NCBI GenBank assembly: GCA_052034585.1
Contig: JBPOIJ010000057.1
Location: 310,001 to 374,000, forward strand
Length of the DNA: 64,000 nucleotides
Direction of reading: 5' to 3'
From: Xiheimicrobium sp052034585
GTDB taxonomy: Bacteria > Myxococcota > Myxococcia > Myxococcales > Myxococcaceae
Below the pieces are notes generated by a model, which was not told the DNA's origin, did no database searches, and was given only the letters and a program-made list of their open reading frames with translations. Made by a program: the position numbers and the translations under genes. Each line of letters opens with the position of its first letter. Position 1 is the stretch's first letter. This document shows positions 25,405-33,631 of this stretch, in pieces.

Positions 25405-27042
25405 TCAGCCCACTGCCCGTGGCGCGCTCGCTCTCGGGGCGTGAATCACCTTCTCGGTGTCGCTCACGTTGGGAGGCCGGTGCTGCGTCTCCCACGCGCG
25501 GAGGTATCGCTCCGCCTCGCGCTCCCAGCGCCCATCGTCCCACCCAAGCTCGTCTTGGCAGATGCCGCGCACCCGCTCGAGGTGTTCCCGCCCACCATCG
25601 GGCAAGAGCAGCCCCACCCGAACTCGACGGAGCAGCAAGTCTTCGAGGTGCTCCACTCGCTCGACTCGGGCCGCGTGCCGAAGCTCGGCCCAACGGAAAT
25701 ACGTCTCGGGAATTCGCTCGAGCTCGCCTTCGCGCGCGGCCTCGACCAACGCCGGGGTCCAGGTGCCGTAGCGGCCTGCGAGACGACGACGCTCCATCGC
25801 GTCGAGCGCACCCCAGTACACGCTCGTCGGCGGCGTGGGGAACCGCCCGCGCTTCGCCACCTTCCGCCGCAGCGATGACGCCATCAACGGCTCGAACGCA
25901 TCGACCGCCTCGCGCGCGATCTCCCGGAAGGTCGTCAGCTTCCCGCCGGTCACCGTCACCAGGCCCTTCTCGTTCCAGATGATGTGCTCGCGCGATTCCT
26001 TCGACGGATCCTTCTTGCCGGTACCGATGACCGGCCGCACGCCCGCGTAGGTCGACACCGCGTCCTTCACGCTCAAGCTGAGACCGGGGAACGCCGCGCG
26101 CGCCGCCTCCACCATCGAGCGCGCTTCCACTTCGCTGATCGACGGCGCTTCATCGAGCGACCGCTCGTGATCGAGATCCGTCGTACCGAGGAGCGTGAGC
26201 CCTTCCCATGGATACGCGAAGAGCGGCCGTTGATCCTTCGGGTCGCGGAACGCCACCGCCTGCGCGACCGGAAATCGCCACGAGGGAAAGAGGAGATGGC
26301 TCCCACGCAGCGGTCTGATCACCGGCTTGGCGTCGAGCTGGGTGCGGAGCCGATCCGCCCAGGCGCCCGTCGCGTTCACCACCGCCCTCGCCTCGACCCG
26401 CGCGACCCGATCCGCGTCACGGTCCCGGAGGATCACGCCGCCCACCTGCCCGGCTCTATCGATGAGCTCCTCGACGCGCGCATAGTTCAGCGCCGCGCCA
26501 CCCGAGGCGATGGCGTCGAAGAGCACCCGGAGCACCAGCCGCGCGTCATCCGTCTGCGCGTCGCGATACCAGAAGCCTCCCGAGAGCCGCTCGAGCCGCA
26601 ACCGAGGCGCCAACATCAACAAGTCGGCCGCGCTCAACGGCTTGTGCGGCACGCCGGAGCCGAAGAAGTCGTAGATGCGCAGCCCGGTTCGCATCATCCG
26701 CTTGCCGAGCTTGTCGCCTTCGTAGCTCGCCATCAGGAAGCCGATGGGCTCGACCAACCCGGGGAGCTCGTCGAGCAAGCGCTCGCGTTCGCGCACCGAC
26801 TGCCAGGTGAGCTTCAAGTCACCCGTCGCGAGGTAGCGCAGCCCGCCGTGCACGAGCTTGGAGCTGCGGCTCGAGGTGCCCGACGCGAAGTCACCCTGCT
26901 CCACCAACACGGCCTGCAGCCCGCGCCGCGTCGCCTCGTGGAGAATGCCGACGCCGGTGATGCCTCCGCCGACGATGACGACGTCCCACGTCTGCGACTC
27001 GAGCCGCCGCCACGTCTGCTCTCTCGCCTGTGAGGCGCTCAT
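25405..27042 (-). CDS. glpD: Glycerol-3-phosphate dehydrogenase (FAD-dependent)
   Basis: This 545-residue flavoenzyme oxidises sn-glycerol 3-phosphate to dihydroxyacetone phosphate and passes electrons to the quinone pool. The N-terminal FAD-binding motif is VVIVGGGITGVGILHEATRR, followed by the GlpD signature region SSRSSKLVHGGLRYL. A conserved GSHLLFPSW segment and TTFREIAREAVDAF near the end of the DAO domain are also family-like. The C-terminal helical domain (residues about 400-520) is typical of GlpD. It is the third gene of a coupled operon: its ATG overlaps the stop of the alkyl-DHAP-synthase-like gene (ATGA). GlpD makes DHAP, the scaffold used by that enzyme family, so the two may be linked metabolically. 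Confidence 0.94.
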   Translation of the reverse strand: MSASQAREQTWRRLESQTWDVVIVGGGITGVGILHEATRRGLQAVLVEQGDFASGTSSRSSKLVHGGLRYLATGDLKLTWQSVRERERLLDELPGLVEPIGFLMASYEGDKLGKRMMRTGLRIYDFFGSGVPHKPLSAADLLMLAPRLRLERLSGGFWYRDAQTDDARLVLRVLFDAIASGGAALNYARVEELIDRAGQVGGVILRDRDADRVARVEARAVVNATGAWADRLRTQLDAKPVIRPLRGSHLLFPSWRFPVAQAVAFRDPKDQRPLFAYPWEGLTLLGTTDLDHERSLDEAPSISEVEARSMVEAARAAFPGLSLSVKDAVSTYAGVRPVIGTGKKDPSKESREHIIWNEKGLVTVTGGKLTTFREIAREAVDAFEPLMASSLRRKVAKRGRFPTPPTSVYWGALDAMERRRLAGRYGTWTPALVEAAREGELERIPETYFRWAELRHAARVERVEHLEDLLLRRVRVGLLLPDGGREHLERVRGICQDELGWDDGRWEREAERYLRAWETQHRPPNVSDTEKVIHAPRASAPRAVG

Positions 27043-28643
27043 GGCGCACCTCCATTGATCAACTTCCCGGGGTTCATCAGCCCGGTTGGATCGAACCGCT
27101 TCAGCACCGAGTCGATGGCGGTGAGGCCGAGCGCGCCCTTCTCCGCTTGGAGGTACGGCGCGTGATCGACGCCGACGCCGTGTTGATGACTGATGGTGGC
27201 CTTCGACGCGACGATGGCCTCGCTCGCGCGCGCCTTGAGCACCTTCCAGCGTTCGAGCGTCTCCTCGGGCGTGGCACCGAGCCGGAAGAGATACGTCGTG
27301 TAGATGCTCGAGCCGTCGCCGTAGAGATGCGAGAGGTGCGTGTACACGTGCACGCGCTCGTTCCAGCGGTCGAGGCCCTTGCGCAGCGCCGACTCCACCG
27401 CCCTGAGCGTCGCGTTCACGTTCGACCACGGCGTCGCGGTCTCGAGGGTGTCGACGGCGTAGCCCATGTCCCACAACGAGTTGCGCAGGTACGGCGCGCG
27501 GAAGCGGTTCTTCGTCCACTGGGCGCCGAAGGTACGGCCCGCGGAGATGCCGTTGTGCTTCTTGGTGATGGCGAGCGCTTCTTCGAGCGCGAAGGTGACC
27601 GACGCGGGTGTGCCGGTCGCGCCGATGAGGAGCAGCGCCTTGCCTTCACCTGCGCCGCGAAACTTGATCCACGCCTCGAGCGCGCCGAGCAACCGCTCGT
27701 GTCCGGCGAGGGTCAGCATCGTGCGCGCCTCTTCGGGCGCCGAGAGCCGCAGCATCGAGAGCGGGAGCTTCGCCTGCGCGATGGTGCGTGACGCCGCGAG
27801 CCCGTCGTCCCATCCGGGAAAGAAGACGCCGACGAACTCCTCGCGCTCGGGCAGCCGCGACACGCGAACGGTCGCCTCGGTGATGATGCCGAGCCGGCCT
27901 TCCGAGCCGAGCACCAGTTCCTTCACGTCGGGCCCGGCGGCGGAGGCGGGAAACACCGGCAACTGGAGCGTGCCCTCGAGCGTCTCGACTCTTCCGCCGG
28001 CGAAAAGCTTCTCGATGCGGCCGTAGAGCGCCGACTGCTGCCCCGACGAGCGCGTCGCGACCCAACCGCCGAGCGTCGATTGTTCGAACGACTGTGGGAA
28101 GTGGCCGAGCACGAGGCCCTTGGCGCGCAGCTGCGCCTCGATGTCGGGGCCAGACACGCCCGCCGCAAAGGTCGCGAGCCGGCTCGTCTCGTCGAGCTTG
28201 AGGAGCTTCGACATTCGGCTCATGTCGACGGTGACGCACGGCCCTCGATCGACGTCGGGGTTGATGTGGCCGGCGACGCTGGTGCCTCCACCGTACGGAA
28301 TGATCCGCGTGGTGGTGCGCTTCGCCCACTCGAGGAGCGCCCGCACGTCGTCGCTCGTCTCGGGATACGCCACTGCATCGGGGAAGGCGCCGATTCGTCC
28401 CGAGCGCAGCGCGACCCAGTCGGCGAGGCTCTGGCCGCGCGCGTGACGGAGTCGATCTTCTTCGTCGAACGAGAGGAACGCCGCGTGCGCGAGCCGGCTC
28501 TTCGGAACGGTGGCGAGCACCTCCTGGAGCGTCGCGTCCTTCTTCGGCGAGGCGGGCCCAATCCACTCGTTCAGTGCGGTCGTCGCCTTGGCTGGCACCG
28601 CGTAGCTGTGGCTCTCGTCACCCCATCCATTCCAGCGTCTCAT
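27039..28643 (-). CDS. agpS: FAD-linked oxidase, alkyldihydroxyacetonephosphate-synthase-like
   Basis: This 534-residue enzyme begins with the RRWNGWGDES motif typical of alkyl-DHAP synthases. It has the VAO-type FAD loop PYGGGTSVAGH, the FPQSFEQSTLGGWVATRSSG segment, and YLRNSLWDMGYAVDTLETAT followed by THLSHLYGDGSSIYTTYLF and SHQHGVGVDHAPYL. In characterised ADPS the last motif reads HHHG; here the middle His is Gln, so activity as an ether-bond-forming enzyme is not certain and a general 2-hydroxyacid oxidase role is possible. AgpS makes ether lipids in myxobacteria. It is coupled by 4-bp overlaps to the regulator upstream and glpD downstream, supporting a glycerol/ether-lipid operon. The symbol is given by similarity. 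Confidence 0.82.
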   Translation of the reverse strand: MRRWNGWGDESHSYAVPAKATTALNEWIGPASPKKDATLQEVLATVPKSRLAHAAFLSFDEEDRLRHARGQSLADWVALRSGRIGAFPDAVAYPETSDDVRALLEWAKRTTTRIIPYGGGTSVAGHINPDVDRGPCVTVDMSRMSKLLKLDETSRLATFAAGVSGPDIEAQLRAKGLVLGHFPQSFEQSTLGGWVATRSSGQQSALYGRIEKLFAGGRVETLEGTLQLPVFPASAAGPDVKELVLGSEGRLGIITEATVRVSRLPEREEFVGVFFPGWDDGLAASRTIAQAKLPLSMLRLSAPEEARTMLTLAGHERLLGALEAWIKFRGAGEGKALLLIGATGTPASVTFALEEALAITKKHNGISAGRTFGAQWTKNRFRAPYLRNSLWDMGYAVDTLETATPWSNVNATLRAVESALRKGLDRWNERVHVYTHLSHLYGDGSSIYTTYLFRLGATPEETLERWKVLKARASEAIVASKATISHQHGVGVDHAPYLQAEKGALGLTAIDSVLKRFDPTGLMNPGKLINGGAP

Positions 28644-29380
28644 CGGTCGTCCCCCGGGTTTGCGAACGCAGCGCGCAGCTTCTTCTCGACGTCGAGCCAG
28701 CGTTCGAGGCTGTCTTGCATGGCCTCTCGCGTGACCTTCTCGGCCTTCGCGAGGTTCTTGGTTCGCGCGGCCTGCTCGAGCGCGTCGTAGAACTGGCGCG
28801 AGGCGCGGCGGGCGGCGGGCGCGGCGAAGTAGTGCACGGCCATCGCCGGGTAGAGGTTCGAGAAGCCGTTCAAGATGAGAGTGAAGACCGGGTTCTCGGA
28901 CGCGCGCGTCAGGGCGAGGTGCAGCTTCCAATCGAACTCGGCGAAGGCGTCGGCGTCGTCGGCTGGGCGGAGCGGCGCGGCGAGGGTCTCGACGATGAGC
29001 TTCGGGTTCTCGTCGACGGCGGCGCGGGCGTAGATGGGCGCGAGCGCGACCCGCACCTGGAGCAGGTTGCTCACGAAGCGCGGCGGGAGATTGCCGCCAT
29101 AGCGCACCACTCCGGCGAGCACGTTGAGGCCACCCTCGGCCCAGATGTCCTTCACCCGCGTCGACTTGCCGTGGCGCACTTCGATCCACCCGTCGCGGTC
29201 GAGCCGCTGGAGCGCCTCCCGGAGCGTGGGCCGGGTGACGCCGAGCTGGAGCGAGAGCGTGCGCTCCGAGGGCAGGTTCGCGCCGGGTGGCAGGTCGCCG
29301 GAGAGGATGAGCGAGACGATCTCTCCCTCGGCGTGGGCGGCGGGGCGGCGTTCGGCGGTGAGGGCAGTGACGGAGGCCAT
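28640..29380 (-). CDS. GntR-family (FadR-type) transcriptional regulator
   Basis: This 246-residue regulator has an N-terminal winged helix (IVSLILSGDLPPGANLPSER, then LGVTRPTLREALQRLDRDGW) and a C-terminal all-helical FCD/FadR-like ligand domain with His residues near DWKLHLALTRASENP. The group responds to acyl or small-acid ligands. It is the first gene of the operon and its stop overlaps the start of the agpS-like gene (ATGA). Nine bases upstream of its ATG lies a perfect 11-bp inverted repeat containing TGGTC/GACCA, the core recognised by many FadR-type proteins, so autoregulation is likely. The ligand is inferred only. Confidence 0.92.
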   Translation of the reverse strand: MASVTALTAERRPAAHAEGEIVSLILSGDLPPGANLPSERTLSLQLGVTRPTLREALQRLDRDGWIEVRHGKSTRVKDIWAEGGLNVLAGVVRYGGNLPPRFVSNLLQVRVALAPIYARAAVDENPKLIVETLAAPLRPADDADAFAEFDWKLHLALTRASENPVFTLILNGFSNLYPAMAVHYFAAPAARRASRQFYDALEQAARTKNLAKAEKVTREAMQDSLERWLDVEKKLRAAFANPGDDR

Positions 29381-29389
29381 TGGGTTGCG

Positions 29390-29420
29390 AACTGGTCAGA
29401 GGTAAGAGGTCTGACCAGTT
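29390..29420. promoter_or_regulatory. Probable operator of the fadR-like/agpS/glpD operon
   Basis: AACTGGTCAGA (29390-29400) and TCTGACCAGTT (29410-29420) form a perfect 11-bp inverted repeat around a 9-bp spacer. Bases 29413-29424 also form GACCA-GT-TGGTC. TGGTC/GACCA is the known core of FadR/GntR-family sites. It lies immediately upstream of the regulator gene (ATG at 29380), where binding would block transcription. Binding is inferred. Confidence 0.75.
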
Positions 29421-29539
29421 GGTCTCCTTTTCGCGCCGATCGAGGGGCCGCGTCAAGGGCCCCAAGCGCTGATTCGAGGCTGGCTGGCGTGCACCACGCT
29501 CGCCTCTCGAACGTGGGTGAGCCCGAGCTACGTCCAACC

Positions 29540-29581
29540 CTTGAGCACAGGCCCCTTTCGCGACTGGGTCTTGAGCACTGG
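29540..29581 (+). promoter_or_regulatory. Direct repeat CTTGAGCAC(A/T)GG, possible promoter region of the lipoprotein gene
   Basis: CTTGAGCACAGG (29540-29551) recurs as CTTGAGCACTGG (29570-29581), 30 bp apart, about three helical turns. The second copy contains TTGAGC, which could serve as a -35 box for the gene starting at 29651, with ATCATA 17 bp further as a weak -10. Both readings are tentative. Confidence 0.25.
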
Positions 29582-29650
29582 AGCCACCTTGGGATCATAG
29601 GCCGTCGCCGTGCGGTTGAGTTGTCGGCCGAGAGTTGGCATTCATCGCCC

Positions 29651-30385
29651 ATGCGTCACCTCCTCGTCGTCGCCGCGTTGTCGGTCGGCTGCGGAAGCGC
29701 CACGGTCATGTTCTCCGATGCGGGCACCAAGCCCGACGGTGGATCAGCGGGCGGATCCGGATCAGCGGGTGGAACGTCGGCAGGCGGCTCGGCGGGCGGC
29801 TCAATCGCTGGAGGGCCGTCGGCTGGTGGATCGACTGCGGGCGGATCAGCTGGAGGCGCGGCCGCGGGGGGATCGACCGCAGGCGGTTCGACGGCGGGTG
29901 GTTCGACCTCGGGAGGCTCGGCGACTGGGGGCGGGTCGTCGATGGACGCTGGCGTCGTCGCGCTCAACGGGGCCGACCTCTGCGACGGCACCGCCCCCGA
30001 CGTCACCGCGGGTGGCCGTTTCCTCGGCAGCACCTTCACCTCGACCGACGACTACAGCGTCTCGGGCGCGGGCTGTCCCTCGGGAGGCGCCGCGTCGGGC
30101 CGCGACGTTGCGTATCTCCTCGCTCCGCCGAGCGCGCGAACGTACCGGGTGAAAGTGACGCCGCTCGATCACGTCCTCGCCGATGGAGGCGTCGTGCGCT
30201 TCGACCCGATGCTCTACGTGCAGCCAGCGTGTGGCAGTGGCATGTGCGTCGCGGGCACGGTCTTCAATGGCGTGGGCGACCCAGAGGAGGTCACCTTCTC
30301 CCTGAGCGCCGGACAGAGCGTGTACGTCGTCGTCGACGGTGAGCTCGCGTCGCGCGGAGACTTCGAGCTCGAAGTGTCTTTCTGA
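29651..30385 (+). CDS. Small lipoprotein with Gly/Ala/Ser/Thr linker
   Basis: This 244-residue exported lipoprotein has a signal peptide ending in SVGC. Residues about 30-97 are a GGSAGGSTAGGS-type linker. The C-terminal domain (about 100-244) is beta-rich and contains two Cys pairs (ADLCDGTAPDV with GAGCPSGG; PACGSGMCVAG). Phrases such as YRVKVTPLDHV, FDPMLYV and YVVVDG resemble the pre-peptidase C-terminal (PPC)-like beta-sandwich seen in many myxobacterial lipoproteins. This suggests a surface adhesin-like or structural module. ATG 29651 directly starts the signal peptide. Function unknown. Confidence 0.8.
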   Translation: MRHLLVVAALSVGCGSATVMFSDAGTKPDGGSAGGSGSAGGTSAGGSAGGSIAGGPSAGGSTAGGSAGGAAAGGSTAGGSTAGGSTSGGSATGGGSSMDAGVVALNGADLCDGTAPDVTAGGRFLGSTFTSTDDYSVSGAGCPSGGAASGRDVAYLLAPPSARTYRVKVTPLDHVLADGGVVRFDPMLYVQPACGSGMCVAGTVFNGVGDPEEVTFSLSAGQSVYVVVDGELASRGDFELEVSF

Positions 30386-30498
30386 ACCGCGGTCCTCTGC
30401 TGGCGAGAGCCGAAGCAGCGAGAGGCAAGCGCCTCGGTCGGAAAGGAGGTCGCCCGTGAAGTCGAGCCAGCGCGGAAAGTGGCCGTGAGCTGCCGAGG

Positions 30499-30966
30499 TC
30501 AGTCGAGGCAGATCGAGCTGGTCCCGACGAGCAGCCCCGTCGCTTTCGAGTAGAAGACGGTGCAGCTCGCCGAGCCGCCGTTTCCGTTGCAGAGCTCACC
30601 TTGGTAGGGAGCGCCGAGCGCGGCCGCGCCGATCGATCCTCGGTAATCGTCACAATTCACCGCGCAGCTCATGCCAGCGTCACGCAGCGACTCCACCTCC
30701 TGTCTGACGCAACATTCGAAGTCGCGGTCGAGTGAGCGGGTGCCGACGCCCGATGGGGTCCGGATGATCATTCGCACGCCCGCATCGCTCTGAAGCACCA
30801 CCGGGCTCGAGGTGGGGAGGGACTGGACGGCCGTCTGGGCGGTCAGCGCACCGCATCGATCGCCCACGTACCCCTGACCTCCGCACCCTGACATCGACGC
30901 CAGTGCCACCAACAGAAAGCGTGGAACCGTTTGATTCTTCGCGGGGAGCGCAGCGGGGTCGGTCAT
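30499..30966 (-). CDS. Small Cys-rich lipoprotein, unknown function
   Basis: This protein has 155 residues. ATG 30966 gives a signal peptide (VPRFLLVALASMSGC) with a lipobox at SGC. The mature part has about eight cysteines (GDRC, ECCV, MSCAVNCDDY, ELC, ASC, SSICLD), suggesting disulfide bonding in the periplasm or at the surface. There is no low-complexity linker and no recognised domain. It converges with the Gly-linker lipoprotein and diverges from the metallophosphoesterase. The longer in-frame start at 31038 would bury the signal peptide and is rejected. Confidence 0.65.
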   Translation of the reverse strand: MTDPAALPAKNQTVPRFLLVALASMSGCGGQGYVGDRCGALTAQTAVQSLPTSSPVVLQSDAGVRMIIRTPSGVGTRSLDRDFECCVRQEVESLRDAGMSCAVNCDDYRGSIGAAALGAPYQGELCNGNGGSASCTVFYSKATGLLVGTSSICLD

Positions 30967-31126
30967 GGTGAGGGCCGGTTTGCACATCGCGAGCCGAGCG
31001 CTCGCTCGGCGGCTCGTCTCCGAGGTGGCGACGGACACGCCGTACCTCTTCGTGCTCTACGGCCAGTGACCTCTCCGAGCTGGGAGGTGTGCTTGCGGAG
31101 GCCCGACTGGCTCGACACGATGGGCC

Positions 31127-31966
31127 GTGCGCTTCATCCACCTCAGCGACATTCATCATCAGGTCGATTGGTCGGCGCGCTCGTGGGGAGCGACCGGCGC
31201 ACAGGGCCTCCTCGGGCGCATCGAGCTGCATGGCTTCGGCCGGCTCGCGCGGTTTCGTGACGCCTCGTCCCGATGGCGGCGGCTGCTCGACGACCTCGAC
31301 GCGCATGCACCCGAGCACGTACTCCTCACCGGCGACCTCACCGCGATGGGCCACCCCGAGGAGCTCGAGTGGATGCGCGAGAGCGTCGAGCCGCTCCTGC
31401 GCGCCGGCCGGCTCACGCTGATTCCAGGCAATCACGACCGCTACGTCGCGCCGAAGGCCTTCGAGACGGTCTTCGCCGACGCGCTCCGGTCCGACCTCCC
31501 GGAGTTCGCCGATGAACACGGCTACCCGTTCGTGAAGCTCCTCGGTGACGACACCGCGCTGGTCGGCCTCGACAGCACCCGCGTCTCCGGCTGGAGCCAG
31601 TACTTCGTCGGCCGCCTGGGCCAGCGCCAGCTCGCCGCGCTCGAGAAGGTGCTCGTGGACCCGCGCCTCGAGGGCCGCACCGTGCACGTGCTCTCGCATC
31701 ACGGCCCCTTGTCCTCCGACGGACGGCGAGAGTGGATCGAATCCGCGCTCATCGACGGGCCGGCGTTGCTCGAGCTGATCCGCCGGCATCGGGTCGTGCT
31801 CCACCACGGGCACGCGCACCGGAGGTCGTGGCACCGCCGCACCGAGGCACGCCCTCACCTCATCGGCGCCGGGAGCTCGACCGAGCCGGGCCGCGCGGGC
31901 TTCTGGATCATCGAGGCCGACGACCATCATGACGTCGAGGCGCGCTTCGTTCCGCCCTCGGAGTGA
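31127..31966 (+). CDS. Calcineurin-like metallophosphoesterase
   Basis: This 279-residue enzyme carries the five blocks of the metallophosphoesterase fold: DIHHQ (LSDIHHQVDW) with the first metal Asp/His, GDLTAMGHPEE, GNHDRY, the SHHGPL histidine and the final HGHAHRR. These bind a two-metal centre that cleaves phosphomono- or diesters. The style (RFIHLSDIHH; LTLIPGNHDRY) is that of the CpdA/Icc-like group, but cyclic-AMP specificity cannot be claimed. There is no signal peptide, so it is cytoplasmic. GTG 31127 directly precedes the first strand and is the best start. Confidence 0.92.
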   Translation: MRFIHLSDIHHQVDWSARSWGATGAQGLLGRIELHGFGRLARFRDASSRWRRLLDDLDAHAPEHVLLTGDLTAMGHPEELEWMRESVEPLLRAGRLTLIPGNHDRYVAPKAFETVFADALRSDLPEFADEHGYPFVKLLGDDTALVGLDSTRVSGWSQYFVGRLGQRQLAALEKVLVDPRLEGRTVHVLSHHGPLSSDGRREWIESALIDGPALLELIRRHRVVLHHGHAHRRSWHRRTEARPHLIGAGSSTEPGRAGFWIIEADDHHDVEARFVPPSE

Positions 31967-31995
31967 CCAGCCGAAGTGGAGCGACTTCACGTTTG

Positions 31996-32015
31996 GACTG
32001 ATCAGCTCGGATCCG
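31996..32015 (+). repeat. Perfect 20-bp copy of the ccpA-like gene 3-prime end
   Basis: GACTGATCAGCTCGGATCCG here is identical to 33612-33631, which spans the stop codon and last codons of the di-haem peroxidase gene. The two copies have the same orientation and flank the unknown gene at 32058-33341. The first 9 bases (GACTGATCA) also appear at 24413-24421. Confidence 0.85.
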
Positions 32016-32057
32016 AGCGCCGTCGCCCGCCCCACGTCAGAAGCGTTGGAGTGCGCT

Positions 32058-33341
32058 TCAGTTGAAGTCAGCGAACTCGTCGGGCACGCCAGTGTCGTCT
32101 TTGCGGCCCACGCTGACGAGGAGCGCGCCCTTCTTGTCGAAGGCCGCGGCGTGCAGGGTGGTCTGCGAGTGCTTCTCGAGGCTGCCGTAGCTGTTTCCGT
32201 ACGCCTCCACCCAGTATTCGCGCAGCGCGTAGCGGTACGCGACGTACCCGCCGCCCTCGACCGCATACACGCGAAGCCCGTCGAGCTTGTCCTTGAACTC
32301 GCGTCGAATCGGCTCGGGGAGCTGGTCGAGTGATTGGAGTCGCTCGCGCGGCTCGAGCAGCAGGCTCTTGAGCTTGCCGATGTTCTTGTACGGCACGTTG
32401 TCACCGAGCGCAGACACCACCTTGAACGAAGCGTTGAGCTTCGCGGTCACCGTGTCTGACCAATACGCCGGCCACGTTCGGCCGGTCGCTCGTGCAAACG
32501 TCTCGTGGGCAATCGTGTTGATGCGCTCCCACTCCTTGGGCGTGAATTGAGACATCGCCTCGAGGGCACCGCGACGCGTGCCGTATTTCTCATTGAGAAA
32601 GTGCTCACCCTTCACGATCGACTTCATCTCTTGAACGTCGGCGAACGACAGGGGGCTGCCCTTCCGCTCGGCCATGTCCTCGAGCGCGGCGTCGAAGCTC
32701 TCCAGCTCACGCACCGACAGGTCGTTCCAAATGGAATCTTCGCGGTTGTACAGCTTCTCGGCACGCTCGTTGGAACGCAGGTTGGCGAGCGCCATGTTTG
32801 CCCCCAACGCCGCGCCCCGTCGCTCGGGGTCGTCGATGTCGGCGATGTCGTCCCATGGCACCCACTCGAAGTTCGGAGCGTGATGACTCTTTCGAATCAG
32901 ATACAGCTCCTTGTCGCTGGGTGGCTCGGCGATGAGTGAGGTGTCGAAGCCCCCGAGCAATGAAAAGGCGTCGCCGACGGTGACGTCGCGCATGGAGGCC
33001 GGCGCAGCGGGCTGGGGGCGGCGCGCGGGCGTCGAGGGCGAGTTGCCGCCACCGACGACCGCCGACTTGGGCGCGATGGTGACGAGGTGTCGGCCGTTGC
33101 GCACCGCGCGGTCGATGATGGCCATCGTCGGCAGGTTCTTGGGGTTGGGCAGCACCTGCACCAACTCTGCCGGAATCGTCTTGCCGCCCACCACGAGGTT
33201 GACGTTCTCGTAGAAGCTGCCGTTCGCCAGCGCAGGAATCTTGTCCATTCGCACGGTGCCGTTGAGCGGGCTCTTCGGCGTTTGGTTGCGCGGGCGATTG
33301 GGCGTCAGGTTCTGCGGTGGTTTGGTGATTCGTCGCGGCAT
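32058..33341 (-). CDS. Hypothetical protein, 427 residues
   Basis: I do not recognise this protein. It has a Pro/Asn/Arg-rich disordered N-terminus (residues 1-30), a small domain with VNLVVGGKTIPAELVQVLPN, a Pro/Ala linker near residue 100, then a large, mostly helical globular part (residues about 120-427) rich in charged and aromatic residues (WPAYWSDTVTAKLN; YVAYRYALREYWVEAYGNSY; LHAAAFDKKGALLVSVGRKD). There is no signal peptide, membrane span or metal motif. The N-terminal tail and modular layout are reminiscent of secreted effector-type proteins, but nothing proves this. It is flanked by the 20-bp direct repeat described at 31996. GC at third positions is somewhat lower than in neighbouring genes. 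Confidence 0.75.
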   Translation of the reverse strand: MPRRITKPPQNLTPNRPRNQTPKSPLNGTVRMDKIPALANGSFYENVNLVVGGKTIPAELVQVLPNPKNLPTMAIIDRAVRNGRHLVTIAPKSAVVGGGNSPSTPARRPQPAAPASMRDVTVGDAFSLLGGFDTSLIAEPPSDKELYLIRKSHHAPNFEWVPWDDIADIDDPERRGAALGANMALANLRSNERAEKLYNREDSIWNDLSVRELESFDAALEDMAERKGSPLSFADVQEMKSIVKGEHFLNEKYGTRRGALEAMSQFTPKEWERINTIAHETFARATGRTWPAYWSDTVTAKLNASFKVVSALGDNVPYKNIGKLKSLLLEPRERLQSLDQLPEPIRREFKDKLDGLRVYAVEGGGYVAYRYALREYWVEAYGNSYGSLEKHSQTTLHAAAFDKKGALLVSVGRKDDTGVPDEFADFN

Positions 33342-33611
33342 CGATCACTCCGTTGGTTGGCTCACCGTAGCCCAACCGCTGGATGCCGACCCTCGGGTTT
33401 GCGGCCCGGCTCACGGACGACGCGCAGCTGAAGGCGTCGGAGAGGGTTTGCAGGGAAGGCGTGCGCGTTCGCGTCGCCGTTCGAGAGCAGCACCTCGCGT
33501 GCGAGGCCGCGGCAGCGCTCCAGGCTCGGGTTGCTCGACGCTGCGAGGAACCCGGCCCAGTCGTTGTGCCGACCGTTTCACGACGACGAAGCGCCAGCTG
33601 AGCTCAGAGTC

Positions 33612-33631
33612 GACTGATCAGCTCGGATCCG
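33612..33631 (+). repeat. 20-bp direct repeat, copy overlapping the peroxidase stop codon
   Basis: This is the second copy of GACTGATCAGCTCGGATCCG. The peroxidase stop codon (33618-33620 on the minus strand) lies inside it. Its position at a gene 3-prime end resembles the target choice of many integrating elements. Confidence 0.85.

Noticed and set aside
33342..33617. Possible small gene between the unknown protein and the peroxidase
   Set aside because: Only short frames without ribosome sites or natural composition; treated as intergenic.
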